Shown piece after piece: positions 7,347 to 13,668 of a stretch of DNA of 64,000 bases. The DNA is from Erysipelotrichaceae bacterium (GTDB taxonomy: Bacteria; Bacillota_I; Bacilli_A; Erysipelotrichales; Coprobacillaceae): positions 62,001 to 126,000 of the forward strand of contig JAGZJH010000001.1 of NCBI GenBank assembly GCA_018365815.1. Reading direction: 5' to 3'. The notes under the pieces are model-generated. The model had not been told where the DNA came from. It ran no database searches and saw only the letters and a list, made by a program, of their open reading frames with translations. Numbering within the stretch: the stretch's first letter is position 1; every line of letters starts with the position of its first letter. The translations under genes were made by a program, and so were the position numbers.

Positions 7347-8079
7347 GTTTCACTCCTTTTTTGATTGCTTCGTTGAGATACTTCTCAAAATTCGCTTCTC
7401 TAAACAACGTATTCGGTACTAGATACTTTTCAAAAGACGTTCCCTCCCAATCTTTGATTTTGGCATCAATAACAAATTTCATCTGCTCGACAGTACGACC
7501 GGTTGCAATGAGTTTAGAAATTGCTTTGATTGTTTCTTTTGTTTTAGGCGAATAATTAACATTTCTTTTTTGATTTAAATATTCGATAACCTCCTGCACG
7601 ACATTATTTAAATATATTTCTTTATTTTGTATATCTTTACTTTGTATATCTTTATTTAATTGTGGTCGATTTTCTACCCCTAGAACTTCTACCCCTAGAA
7701 CTTCTACCCCTTGACTTTCTACCCCTAGAAAATCACCCCCTAGAGATTTATTGTTATTTTTTTGATTTAAATCATGACATGGCACTTCGTAAATATGATA
7801 TATGTATGTAATTCTTGAACTTCCTTTCTTTGCGTATTCTTTTTCAACCACTAAATGATTAAATTGTTTTAATTCATCTACTGCTGATTCAATTGCTGAT
7901 GTCTTTTCTTTGCAAATAGCGGCTAATCCATTGATGCTGTAAGACCAATTATCAGGTAAAGAAAGCATCAATGTAAGTAAACCTTTTGCTTTTAAAGATA
8001 ATTCGGTATTTCGCAAATATTCATTATTAATCGTTGTATAATTTTCCGATTTATGTGTTCTCAAAACTGCCAACTCCAT
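7315..8079 (-). CDS. Phage replisome organizer / replication initiator
   Basis: The 254-aa protein has a winged-helix-like N-terminus (ELSLKAKGLLTLMLSLPDNW, typical of phage replication initiators). A low-complexity linker with repeated (L)GVEV units follows at about 115-135. The C-terminal domain runs from VIEYLNQKRNVNYSPKTKET to FEKYLVPNTLFREANFEKYL, the Phg_2220_C type of phage replication proteins. It should bind the origin and recruit the DnaC-like loader. The linker codons are the iteron-like DNA repeats described at 7626-7746, so origin and initiator gene overlap. Confidence 0.88.
   Translation of the reverse strand: MELAVLRTHKSENYTTINNEYLRNTELSLKAKGLLTLMLSLPDNWSYSINGLAAICKEKTSAIESAVDELKQFNHLVVEKEYAKKGSSRITYIYHIYEVPCHDLNQKNNNKSLGGDFLGVESQGVEVLGVEVLGVENRPQLNKDIQSKDIQNKEIYLNNVVQEVIEYLNQKRNVNYSPKTKETIKAISKLIATGRTVEQMKFVIDAKIKDWEGTSFEKYLVPNTLFREANFEKYLNEAIKKGVKRDEKYSGVSF
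7626..7746. repeat. Iteron-like repeats: candidate phage replication origin
   Basis: Five tandem 15-bp units based on TTCTACCCCTAGAAC lie at 7672, 7687, 7702, 7717 and 7732; the third and fifth are diverged. Next to them are two 15-bp AT-rich units, TTTGTATATCTTTAC (7626) and TTTGTATATCTTTAT (7641). The layout of GC-richer iterons beside an AT-rich repeat is that of an initiator-binding array and an unwinding element. It sits inside the replisome organizer gene, as in several lactococcal and SPP1-like phages. Confidence 0.6.
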
Positions 8080-8089
8080 TCACTCCTTG

Positions 8090-8191
8090 CTAATATACTT
8101 TATTATTCACTGCCCAATTAACGATGCTTACAACGATCATTACGATCAATACGATAAACATCATAATATCTAATACTTTTCTTTTGTTCAT
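8090..8191 (-). CDS. Small single-pass membrane peptide
   Basis: An ORF of 33 codons has a strong ribosome-binding site (AAGGAG, 7 nt before the ATG at 8191). It encodes MNKRKVLDIM and then a hydrophobic helix rich in Ile, Val and Met ending WAVNNKVY. It overlaps the 53-codon ORF 8118-8279 in another frame. Position among early genes suggests a small phage membrane protein, but function is unknown. Confidence 0.45.
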   Translation of the reverse strand: MNKRKVLDIMMFIVLIVMIVVSIVNWAVNNKVY

Positions 8192-8279
8192 CTCGACGCT
8201 CCTTATGAAAACTAATTAATGTCACAACGCAAAACATTAGTGTTTCTAATCCTAAAATTATTATCATTGTTTTAATCAT
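8118..8279 (-). CDS. Small membrane-anchored basic protein
   Basis: A 53-aa ORF begins MIKTMIIILGLETLMFCVV, a single membrane helix, followed by a highly charged Arg/Lys/Asp tail (HKERRDEQKKSIRYYDVYRI). An AAAGG site precedes the ATG, and the start overlaps the end of the 68-aa gene upstream. The overlap with 8090-8191 means that both cannot be strongly constrained; one may be a chance frame. Confidence 0.4.
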   Translation of the reverse strand: MIKTMIIILGLETLMFCVVTLISFHKERRDEQKKSIRYYDVYRIDRNDRCKHR

Positions 8280-8478
8280 AACGTTTACCTTTGACTAGTT
8301 CATATAATTCTACTTTTTTAGTTAAATCAGAATATGTAACTAATGCCTTATCGTTATTCTTATCTATAAAAATTAATGAATTTTCATCATGAATTGCGAC
8401 AGACAAACAATCTATTTCAAAATTGTTTTCTAAAAATTTCAAACACTTAAACTGCGCTACTGTATCTACTTTAAACAT
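8272..8478 (-). CDS. Hypothetical phage protein
   Basis: A 68-aa protein that looks like a small beta-rich domain (EIDCLSVAIHDENSLIFIDK). No family recognised. It is one of the row of short early genes and its end overlaps the next small membrane ORF. Confidence 0.5.
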   Translation of the reverse strand: MFKVDTVAQFKCLKFLENNFEIDCLSVAIHDENSLIFIDKNNDKALVTYSDLTKKVELYELVKGKRYD

Positions 8479-8496
8479 TGTTTTTTTCCTACCTTT

Positions 8497-8718
8497 CTAC
8501 ATTTTAAAAGTGTCATATAACCCATAAATCAACACTGGAAATAACCATGCAAAACATTCGCCACCAATTCCCGGTTTTGTTCTTGTGAAGTTCACAAGTT
8601 CATTAAATTTAGGTGTTAACATCATCAATAAAACTGTTGAAATAATCACTAATATGTGAATTTTATTCATTTTTATTTTCATTTCTTTAACCTCACTTTG
8701 ACATTCGCTCTCATTCAC
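8497..8718 (-). CDS. Small phage membrane protein (two helices)
   Basis: A 73-aa protein has an N-terminal hydrophobic helix (IHILVIISTVLLMMLTP) and a second near the end (FAWLFPVLIYGLYDTF). The link contains PGIGGECF, a motif of small membrane proteins in Bacillota prophages. The true start may be an internal Met (MKIKMNKIHIL) close to the first helix. Function is unknown. Confidence 0.55.
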   Translation of the reverse strand: MNESECQSEVKEMKIKMNKIHILVIISTVLLMMLTPKFNELVNFTRTKPGIGGECFAWLFPVLIYGLYDTFKM

Positions 8719-8750
8719 CTTATAATTAAGATGAATTTTTGTGAAATTCG

Positions 8751-9011
8751 CTATTTGTCACTAGTTGCCGCTAGTGACTTTTTATTTTGCAATAAATCAA
8801 TTAACGCTTGTACTAACTCCATGCTCGGATTTTGATGCCACTTCGTCATATAATCTTCAAATGCTGCTCGTGGAATATGGAAATTGTGATACCCACCCTC
8901 ACTCACTGTGTAACTTCCGGGTAATGTATGGTTCATAATTGCTTGGCGAACAAATGCATGACTTTTTTTCATGCGTTTAGCGCATTCATCAATTGAAATA
9001 CTTTCGTTCAT
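8751..9011 (-). CDS. Excisionase/MerR-like helix-turn-helix protein
   Basis: The 86-aa protein begins SISIDECAKRMKKSHAFVRQ followed by a turn and wing (GSYTVSEGGYHNFHIPRAAF), the layout of excisionase-family DNA-binding proteins. It could be the Xis partner of the integrase or a small regulator; it lies in the lytic arm, where Xis should be expressed. The family is recognised, the exact role is inferred. Confidence 0.65.
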   Translation of the reverse strand: MNESISIDECAKRMKKSHAFVRQAIMNHTLPGSYTVSEGGYHNFHIPRAAFEDYMTKWHQNPSMELVQALIDLLQNKKSLAATSDK

Positions 9012-9030
9012 AAACTTCGCCCCCTCTCAT

Positions 9031-9777
9031 TTAACTTTCTGCTACAAACTTATTTACAAAATAAATTTGTCCTTTACCTGTGATTTTAGTTGTAGTAGTA
9101 GTTCTAATTGAACCATCAGGATTATTAATCGTTGACTTTTTAATCTCCATTAAACCTAAATTCATAGATTTCTGCGTTGGTTGATTATAGGCTTCGCCTG
9201 ATTTCATTAGATAACCATTTTCACGTAACCATTCAAATAATCTCTTTTGACCAATGTCATATCCATTGGCTTTAATAATTTTTGCCAGTTCACCTATAAG
9301 AATTGAATTTTTACTGGTTGAAACAGCATCAGCAAATAATGCTTTCGGCTTCATTTCTTTATTCTCTAATTCAAGTTTTTCATTCGCTTCAACTTGTGCC
9401 ACCAATTGAAGTAAGGCTTCTTTATAATTACTAGGTAATTGACTTGGTTTGGCTTCTTGTGACTTAAAATAATGTTCAACTAAACTGTCATATACTTCCC
9501 ATGCCTTATCAGTGTTTAGCGATTTAGCGTGTAAGAATGCCCCGCGTTCAGTCCATAAGTAAACTTTATTTAAGTTCGTTGGCAATTCGTGAATTTCACG
9601 AAACGCTCTTAATTCTTCTTTTTGAAGCAAATAAAAGTGTTTTCCTTTCTCATATCTTTCTTTATTGTGATTAAAGTTATAAGATATTGCTTTGCTATCA
9701 GTTCCATAACTTTCTGCTAATTGTTGAGTTGTTAAAACTCTTTGATTTTGATGTTCTACGATTTTTAATTCATTCAT
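9031..9777 (-). CDS. Phage antirepressor, ORF6N + KilA-C type
   Basis: The 248-aa protein has an N-terminal ORF6N-like domain (VLTTQQLAESYGTDSKAISY to VYLWTERGAFLHAKSLNTD, residues 14-90). A KilA-C/ANT-type C-terminus follows (DAVSTSKNSILIGELAKIIK, then YDIGQKRLFEWLRENGYL to about 245). Such proteins counter CI-type repressors. It sits early in the leftward lytic operon, upstream of the HTH gene, which fits. Confidence 0.88.
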   Translation of the reverse strand: MNELKIVEHQNQRVLTTQQLAESYGTDSKAISYNFNHNKERYEKGKHFYLLQKEELRAFREIHELPTNLNKVYLWTERGAFLHAKSLNTDKAWEVYDSLVEHYFKSQEAKPSQLPSNYKEALLQLVAQVEANEKLELENKEMKPKALFADAVSTSKNSILIGELAKIIKANGYDIGQKRLFEWLRENGYLMKSGEAYNQPTQKSMNLGLMEIKKSTINNPDGSIRTTTTTKITGKGQIYFVNKFVAES

Positions 9778-9790
9778 ACAATTCCCCTTC

Positions 9791-9976
9791 CTACTCTTCG
9801 ATAACTACTGCATTAACTGCTTCATTCAAAAGTAAATTGACTATGTACTGAACACTGAAATCAGTTTGTTCACTAATCACTTTGATTTTTTCGTGAAGCT
9901 GTCTGTCAATTCGCACCATAGTGGTATCTTCTCTTTTACACAAGTTTTGTGCTTTCTTGATAATGATTTTGTTCAT
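9791..9976 (-). CDS. Ribbon-helix-helix DNA-binding protein
   Basis: A 61-aa protein with an Arc/CopG-like pattern: a short strand MVRIDRQLHEKIKVISEQ, then FSVQYIVNLLLNEAVNAV. The Met at residue 20 begins the RHH fold directly, so the true start may be there, though the upstream 19 residues have a good GGAGGGGGAG site before 9976. It starts the early operon downstream of a divergent gene and is a likely regulator. Confidence 0.65.
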   Translation of the reverse strand: MNKIIIKKAQNLCKREDTTMVRIDRQLHEKIKVISEQTDFSVQYIVNLLLNEAVNAVVIEE

Positions 9977-10088
9977 ACTCCCCCTCCTTCAACTTCCTAC
10001 TGTTTGAATTTTTTGTAATGAATACTCAATCTGTTTCGATAAACGCATCCTCCATTTATGCTATAATCAACATGAAAGGAGGAAAAAT

Positions 10089-10418
10089 ATGTTTTTAATA
10101 CCAAAAAATTCTTTAAAATTGCTTATCAAATTATCTTCTCAAAGAAATTTCGACATCACACCATCTAATATTGGATATTTAAAAATCCTTATAGATAAAG
10201 AATTAGTTAAATTACATAAAGAAATAAATCTTGAAAATCTAAAGACAAATAACAAATCTTTAAACTATTTAACGATTACAACTGAAGGTGAGATATACAT
10301 AACTTCAATTAAAGAAACTCACAGACAATTTTGGATACCAACCATACTATCGATAATTGCCTTAATATCATCTTTCAAAGAAGAAATATGTAAATTAATC
10401 CAATGGTTATTAAATTGA
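10089..10418 (+). CDS. wHTH-like protein with C-terminal membrane anchor (moron)
   Basis: This 109-aa gene runs against the lytic operon. Its N-terminal 80 residues resemble a small winged helix (LVKLHKEINLENL to YLTITTEGEIYIT). Residues 87-103 are one membrane helix (FWIPTILSIIALISSF). AAAGGAGG lies 8 nt before its ATG and a TATAAT element at 10062. It overlaps the end of the convergent gene by 44 nt. Opposite orientation and own promoter mark it as a moron, perhaps an immunity or exclusion gene; this is inference. Confidence 0.6.
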   Translation: MFLIPKNSLKLLIKLSSQRNFDITPSNIGYLKILIDKELVKLHKEINLENLKTNNKSLNYLTITTEGEIYITSIKETHRQFWIPTILSIIALISSFKEEICKLIQWLLN

Positions 10419-10668
10419 GCAGAATATATTTGATAACTTTCTTAATCTTTATTTTTTTAGATACATTTACTGTCTTATCCAATGCACATAACCATTTAAA
10501 ATCAAATGGGTCTAAACTATCTCTATTGGAATAGAGCAGTTTTACATCACCCCAATTTTGACTATGCACATTTTCTTCAAGAATGCCGATTAAACATTTT
10601 TCACTAACAGTTATGTTGGATATAACATCATAATTTTCACTGATTACCAAGACATTAATCTTTTTCAT
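10375..10668 (-). CDS. Hypothetical phage protein with C-terminal membrane helix
   Basis: A 97-aa protein with a soluble, mixed alpha/beta N-terminus and a hydrophobic tail (YILLNLITIGLIYIFLL). It follows the cro-like gene and a two-helix membrane gene in the leftward transcript. No family recognised. Confidence 0.55.
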   Translation of the reverse strand: MKKINVLVISENYDVISNITVSEKCLIGILEENVHSQNWGDVKLLYSNRDSLDPFDFKWLCALDKTVNVSKKIKIKKVIKYILLNLITIGLIYIFLL

Positions 10669-10693
10669 AGTTCTCCTTTCAGCTCTTTTTCGT

Positions 10694-10948
10694 CTATTTC
10701 AAAATCCAATCCTCAAAAGGGATTCTGAAATAAAGCATTGTTAAAACAAAAAATAAAATCCAGATACTAATTAACAACGCTCCAAAGAATATTGCTTTTT
10801 TTAATTCCATATTGATTTCTTTGGAAAAATCACCACCTTGCATTCGTTCTAAACTTAAGACAATAAGTCCACTTATTGGATATGGTAAATACATTAGAAT
10901 TAAAAATCCTAATCCATTCCATAAAATTTTTAACCACAATGGTATCAT
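10694..10948 (-). CDS. Small membrane protein downstream of cro
   Basis: The 84-aa protein has two hydrophobic helices (ILWNGLGFLILMYLPYPISG and AIFFGALLISIWILFFVLTM) with a charged loop. A perfect copy of the repressor operator (10968-10982) lies just ahead of it, at the 3' end of the cro-like gene, so it may be controlled separately. Function is unknown. Confidence 0.55.
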   Translation of the reverse strand: MIPLWLKILWNGLGFLILMYLPYPISGLIVLSLERMQGGDFSKEINMELKKAIFFGALLISIWILFFVLTMLYFRIPFEDWILK

Positions 10949-10963
10949 ATATTTGTCGCCCTT

Positions 10964-11182
10964 TCATTCTACATTTTGTAGATTTTCATCTAAAAAAATA
11001 ATATCATTAACAGAAACATTTAAAACATTAGCTAATTTATTAGCTTGAGCCATTGTGATATCTTGTGGATTTTCTTCCATTTTTGCATATGTCATTCTGT
11101 GGCATCCTAATTTATTAGCCATATATTCTTGGGAAAATCCCCTCATTCTTCTAATTTCTACTAATTTCATTCTTTCGCTCAT
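10964..11182 (-). CDS. Cro-like HTH repressor
   Basis: With the start at 11182 (MSERMKLVEIRRMRGFSQEY) the protein is 72 aa and is one XRE-type helix-turn-helix domain. A textbook AAGGAGGTGATA site before this ATG rules out the longer frame from 11209. It is the first gene of the leftward lytic transcript and diverges from the CI-like gene, as Cro does. Its final codons overlap an operator copy. Confidence 0.88.
   Translation of the reverse strand: MSERMKLVEIRRMRGFSQEYMANKLGCHRMTYAKMEENPQDITMAQANKLANVLNVSVNDIIFLDENLQNVE
10968..10982. promoter_or_regulatory. Operator O4, at the 3' end of the cro-like gene
   Basis: TCTACATTTTGTAGA, identical to O1 in the switch region. It lies about 240 bp away inside the last codons of the cro-like gene and 20 bp before the next gene. 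Exact 15-bp identity outside the control region suggests a real distal operator. Confidence 0.65.
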
Positions 11183-11207
11183 GCTATCACCTCCTTGTTC
11201 TACACAC

Positions 11208-11236
11208 ATGATACTCTACATTTTGTAGAATGTCAA
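11208..11236 (-). promoter_or_regulatory. Lytic (cro) promoter with operator O1 in its spacer
   Basis: A consensus -35 TTGACA (11236-11231) and TATCAT (11213-11208) are separated by 17 bp. Operator O1, TCTACATTTTGTAGA (11215-11229), fills the spacer completely, so a bound repressor would exclude RNA polymerase. Confidence 0.85.
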
Positions 11237-11242
11237 TAAAAA

Positions 11243-11257
11243 TATACAATTTGTAGA
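11243..11257. promoter_or_regulatory. Operator O2
   Basis: TATACAATTTGTAGA matches O1 at 12 of 15 positions with one arm intact. It is centred 28 bp from O1, between the two divergent promoters. Confidence 0.65.
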
Positions 11258-11284
11258 TTTTTTTAATCTTTTTGCTTTATTTAT

Positions 11285-11304
11285 TCTACATTTTGCATTA
11301 TAAT
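11285..11304 (+). promoter_or_regulatory. Repressor promoter -10 with operator O3
   Basis: TCTACATTTTGCATT (11285-11299) keeps the left arm of the operator, and its end overlaps the TATAAT at 11299-11304 of the rightward promoter. A TTTATT lies 17 bp upstream. The overlap suggests that the repressor limits its own synthesis. Confidence 0.65.
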
Positions 11305-11331
11305 GAAGTTGAAAAAAGGGGTGATTCAATA

Positions 11332-11967
11332 ATGAAAACACAATTCGGTACTAGAATTAAACAATTAAGAGAAAAAAGAGGATTAAATCAAGAAGAATTA
11401 GGTGAAATTGTTGGAGTAAGTGATAAAACAGTTTCATCATGGGAAATAAATAGAACTGAACCAAAAATGGGAATAGTTCAACAATTAGCTGATTTTTTCA
11501 ATGTTACAACAGACTATTTAATAAAAGGTAATACTGCAGATGATGAAGACCTTTACCAACAATTAGATATGAGTTATATAAAAGTACCTCTCTATGCCCC
11601 TATATCATGTGGAAACGGTGCATTTGCTGATGATAACATACTTGACTATGTTGCAGTGCCTGATGATGGGCTAAATCCTAATAAGGAGTATTTTGCACAA
11701 ATAGCAAGTGGTGATAGCATGATTGAAGTTGGCATTGATAGTGGCGATATTATTGTTTTTGAAAAATCTAATACTATCGAAAACGGTAAAATTGGTTGTT
11801 TCTGTATAGATGATAATGTTGCAACTTGTAAGAAATTTAAAAAAGGTGATACATTCATTCAACTCATACCAGCAAATAAAAATTATGATCCAATCGTTAT
11901 CGACTTAAATAACAATAATTTTAGGGTTATTGGTATATTGAAAAAAGCAATTAAGAATTATGAATAG
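11332..11967 (+). CDS. CI-like prophage repressor with S24 peptidase domain
   Basis: Started at 11332 (AAGGGGTGA site), the protein is 211 aa. An XRE helix-turn-helix (GTRIKQLREKRGLNQEELGE) is followed by a LexA/UmuD-like S24 peptidase. The Ser nucleophile is in SGDSMIEVGIDSGD and the general-base Lys in TCKKFKKGD. The probable autocleavage site is Cys-Gly in PISCGNGAF, as in UmuD, where most LexA-like proteins have Ala-Gly. It should keep lysogeny and be cleaved on RecA activation. Four operator copies surround it. Confidence 0.93.
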   Translation: MKTQFGTRIKQLREKRGLNQEELGEIVGVSDKTVSSWEINRTEPKMGIVQQLADFFNVTTDYLIKGNTADDEDLYQQLDMSYIKVPLYAPISCGNGAFADDNILDYVAVPDDGLNPNKEYFAQIASGDSMIEVGIDSGDIIVFEKSNTIENGKIGCFCIDDNVATCKKFKKGDTFIQLIPANKNYDPIVIDLNNNNFRVIGILKKAIKNYE

Positions 11968-11976
11968 GAAGATTAA

Positions 11977-12726
11977 ATGAAAAAATTTTTAAAAGAAAAT
12001 AAAAACTTAGTTATTGGGATATTTTTATTAGTAATTATCTTTCCATTTATTATATTAGTCCCTTCTCCAATAGGTTTTATTCCTTACGAAGTTGGTTTAA
12101 CTTTAATTGGTTATGGAGGTTCAATTATTGGTGGTTTTCTCACTTTGTACGGCGTCTGGTGGACAATTAATGATCAAGAAAATAAAAGAAAAAATGATTT
12201 AGCTATACAGTATATGCCTTTAATTACTTGCGATCAATATGAAGTTGAAACAAATGATATTGTTGATAATATTATGGATTGTATTTCAACATCCGTATTC
12301 TCAACATTTAAAGGAGAAATATTAAATAGCAATATAAAAGAAGTAAAAATCATACTAAAATTTACTAACCACGGTAGAGGTGAGGCTATAGTTACAAATT
12401 TAAAATCTTTACTTGCAATATATCCAGCAGAAGATGATAATTTTATAGATGAATATCATGATAATCCTTTAGAATACAACAACATCATAATAGCCGTTTC
12501 ACAATCAAAAAATGTTAATTTAATATTATCGTTTGATAAAACAAAACCAATACCTAAAAAAATGATATTTAGTATATATCTTACTTATTTTTCACATTTT
12601 GACAACAGTGAAATTAATCTTCATACTTCTTTACGCATAAAGATAGATAAAAATACATTCATAAGTGATAACAAAATTCAAGTAGATATATTTTCTTCAA
12701 ATAATGAATACGAAAAAAACATATAA
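11977..12726 (+). CDS. Membrane protein of the lysogeny arm
   Basis: The 249-aa protein has two N-terminal membrane helices (LVIGIFLLVIIFPFIIL; GGSIIGGFLTLYGVWWTI) followed by about 180 residues of beta-rich soluble domain. The gene starts 9 nt after the repressor stop with an AGGAAG site and is probably co-transcribed, hence expressed in the lysogen. This position and architecture are common for superinfection exclusion or abortive-infection genes. No catalytic motif is visible, and the role is inferred. Confidence 0.7.
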   Translation: MKKFLKENKNLVIGIFLLVIIFPFIILVPSPIGFIPYEVGLTLIGYGGSIIGGFLTLYGVWWTINDQENKRKNDLAIQYMPLITCDQYEVETNDIVDNIMDCISTSVFSTFKGEILNSNIKEVKIILKFTNHGRGEAIVTNLKSLLAIYPAEDDNFIDEYHDNPLEYNNIIIAVSQSKNVNLILSFDKTKPIPKKMIFSIYLTYFSHFDNSEINLHTSLRIKIDKNTFISDNKIQVDIFSSNNEYEKNI

Positions 12727-12772
12727 GTTTTAATTTTTCTAAAGTAATTTTGAACTAGTATTCCGTGAACAA

Positions 12773-12850
12773 CAAAAAAAACTCCCCTGCGCCAACAGGA
12801 GAGAATTATAGTGATACGCCAATATAAAAAATTACAATATTTTTGATTTA
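12773..12850 (-). ncRNA. Leftward small RNA candidate A (terminator clear, 5' end not)
   Basis: On the minus strand CTCTCCTG-TTGGCG-CAGGGGAG is followed by eight T (12781-12774), a good terminator. Just before it a second small hairpin also has a TTGGCG loop (near 12810-12825). The same loop and terminator recur at 13479 and, as TTGCGAG, at 13591. No gene on this strand needs a terminator here. I do not find a convincing promoter, so the start at 12850 is a guess. Confidence 0.4.
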
Positions 12851-12920
12851 ACCTGACAGAGGGAAACAATATAAAAAACAAAAAAATATTGAATTTATCA
12901 TACTTTTCCACAACAAAAGA

Positions 12921-12949
12921 TTGACATACTGTATACAGTATGGTATACT
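12921..12949 (+). promoter_or_regulatory. Strong promoter with a 16-bp palindromic operator
   Basis: TTGACA (12921-12926) and TATACT (12944-12949) are 17 bp apart. The perfect palindrome ATACTGTATACAGTAT covers 12926-12941, from the end of the -35 through most of the spacer. A repressor bound there would silence the 40-aa peptide gene that follows. The binding protein is unknown; the nearby RHH protein at 13257 is one candidate. Confidence 0.7.
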
Positions 12950-12972
12950 ATATTTGTAAGGAGGAAAGGTAA

Positions 12973-13095
12973 ATGAGTAAGAAAAATAAAAAGAGTTCTA
13001 AACAACCAGTCGCCAAACAAGTCTTAGAACTCATCAAATTAGTGCTAGAAATCATTACTCTAGCGATTGCATTAATCAAGAGTTTAGGGAATTAG
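12973..13095 (+). CDS. 40-aa cationic/amphipathic peptide
   Basis: An AAGGAGG site and a consensus promoter precede this ORF. It encodes a Lys-rich start (MSKKNKKSSKQPVAKQ) and an amphipathic to hydrophobic helix rich in Leu and Ile ending ALIKSLGN. A GGGAA-TTCCC hairpin overlaps its stop codon. Size and charge pattern recall membrane-active toxins of type I systems, but it matches no such family that I know. Tight operator control of so short a gene argues that it is real. Confidence 0.6.
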   Translation: MSKKNKKSSKQPVAKQVLELIKLVLEIITLAIALIKSLGN

Positions 13096-13110
13096 TTCCC
13101 TTCTCTCTTG
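13086..13110 (+). terminator. Hairpin behind the 40-aa peptide gene
   Basis: GGGAATTAGTTCCC (13087-13100) overlaps the stop codon and is followed by a T/C-rich run (TTCTCTCTT). It is a weak intrinsic terminator. Confidence 0.4.
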
Positions 13111-13156
13111 CTCATTATATCATATATACATAAATTATGAAAGGGGCATAAATTAT

Positions 13157-13246
13157 ATGAAACACTTTGAAACAATTAAAATGATACTAAACATAATTAT
13201 TATAATACTGTTAATTGCGTTATTATCAACATGGTTTATAAAATAA
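13157..13246 (+). CDS. 29-aa single-helix membrane peptide
   Basis: The ORF reads MKHFETIKMI and then a pure hydrophobic helix ending STWFIK, preceded by AAAGGGG. Its stop overlaps the TAAGGAG site of the RHH gene, so translation is probably coupled. It could be a small toxin or an anchor; function is unknown. Confidence 0.45.
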   Translation: MKHFETIKMILNIIIIILLIALLSTWFIK

Positions 13247-13256
13247 GGAGATTCTT

Positions 13257-13445
13257 ATGAAACAAGAAAAATTTGACCAAAAAAAATATACCCAAGAATG
13301 GGATAAAAAAAACATGAAACTTGCTGGTGCAAGATATAAAACTGAATTCGTTGACGAGTTCAAGGAAGCATGTGCAAAGCTAGGTATTAAACAAAGTGAT
13401 GTATTTAGAAAGGCTATGCAGGAAGTGATAGACAAAGCTAAATAA
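13257..13445 (+). CDS. Arc/CopG-like ribbon-helix-helix protein
   Basis: A 62-aa protein with the RHH pattern near its centre (KLAGARYKTEFVDEFKEACA, then LGIKQSDVFRKAMQEVID). TAAGGAG lies 7 nt before the ATG. It probably regulates its own operon; the palindrome at 12926-12941 is a possible target, which is a guess from proximity. Confidence 0.7.
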   Translation: MKQEKFDQKKYTQEWDKKNMKLAGARYKTEFVDEFKEACAKLGIKQSDVFRKAMQEVIDKAK

Positions 13446-13473
13446 GTTTTAAATACGGTATGTATTAGAAAAT

Positions 13474-13546
13474 AAAAACCACCCTACGCCAATAGGATGT
13501 TCTTATACTTACACTGACATTGATCGTCATCAAATGGTAAGCTACC
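13474..13546 (-). ncRNA. Leftward small RNA candidate B
   Basis: On the minus strand TTGAAT (13581-13576), 17 bp and TAGAAT (13558-13553), with TGC ahead of the -10, form a promoter. About 70 nt later comes the terminator CATCCTA-TTGGCG-TAGGGTGG and a T-rich tail (13478-13474). There is no reading frame between. The RNA would converge on the RHH message; its AUAAGAACAUCC stretch pairs imperfectly with the RHH start region. Confidence 0.55.
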
Positions 13547-13583
13547 TAGAAAATTCTAGCATATTAATTTATTTTATTCAAAC

Positions 13584-13668
13584 AAAAAAACCACCCTACT
13601 CGCAATAGGATGGTCATGAGATACTCGCAATATCTCTAATGTAAAAACTTTTCGGACGTGTTTTTACG
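13584..13668 (-). ncRNA. Leftward small RNA candidate C, complementary to the integrase leader
   Basis: A minus-strand promoter TTGATT (13704-13699), 18 bp and an extended -10 TGC-TATAAT (13680-13675) would start an RNA near 13668. Three hairpins follow: GTAAAAAC/GTTTTTAC (13667-13641), GATATT-type GAGATA/TATCTC (13636-13618), and CCATCCTA/TAGGGTGG (13613-13591) with a T7 tail. Loops two and three are both TTGCGAG. The first hairpin carries TAAAAACACGTCC, the exact complement of the integrase ribosome-binding region (13717-13729). Confidence 0.65.

Noticed and set aside
7626..7746. Short tandem repeats as a CRISPR array
   Set aside because: Units are 15 bp without spacers and lie in a coding region; they fit iterons.
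12926..12941. Palindrome as an SOS (LexA) box
   Set aside because: It resembles half of the E. coli box, but the CTG-N4-CAG spacing is wrong and Bacillota boxes have CGAAC-N4-GTTCG.
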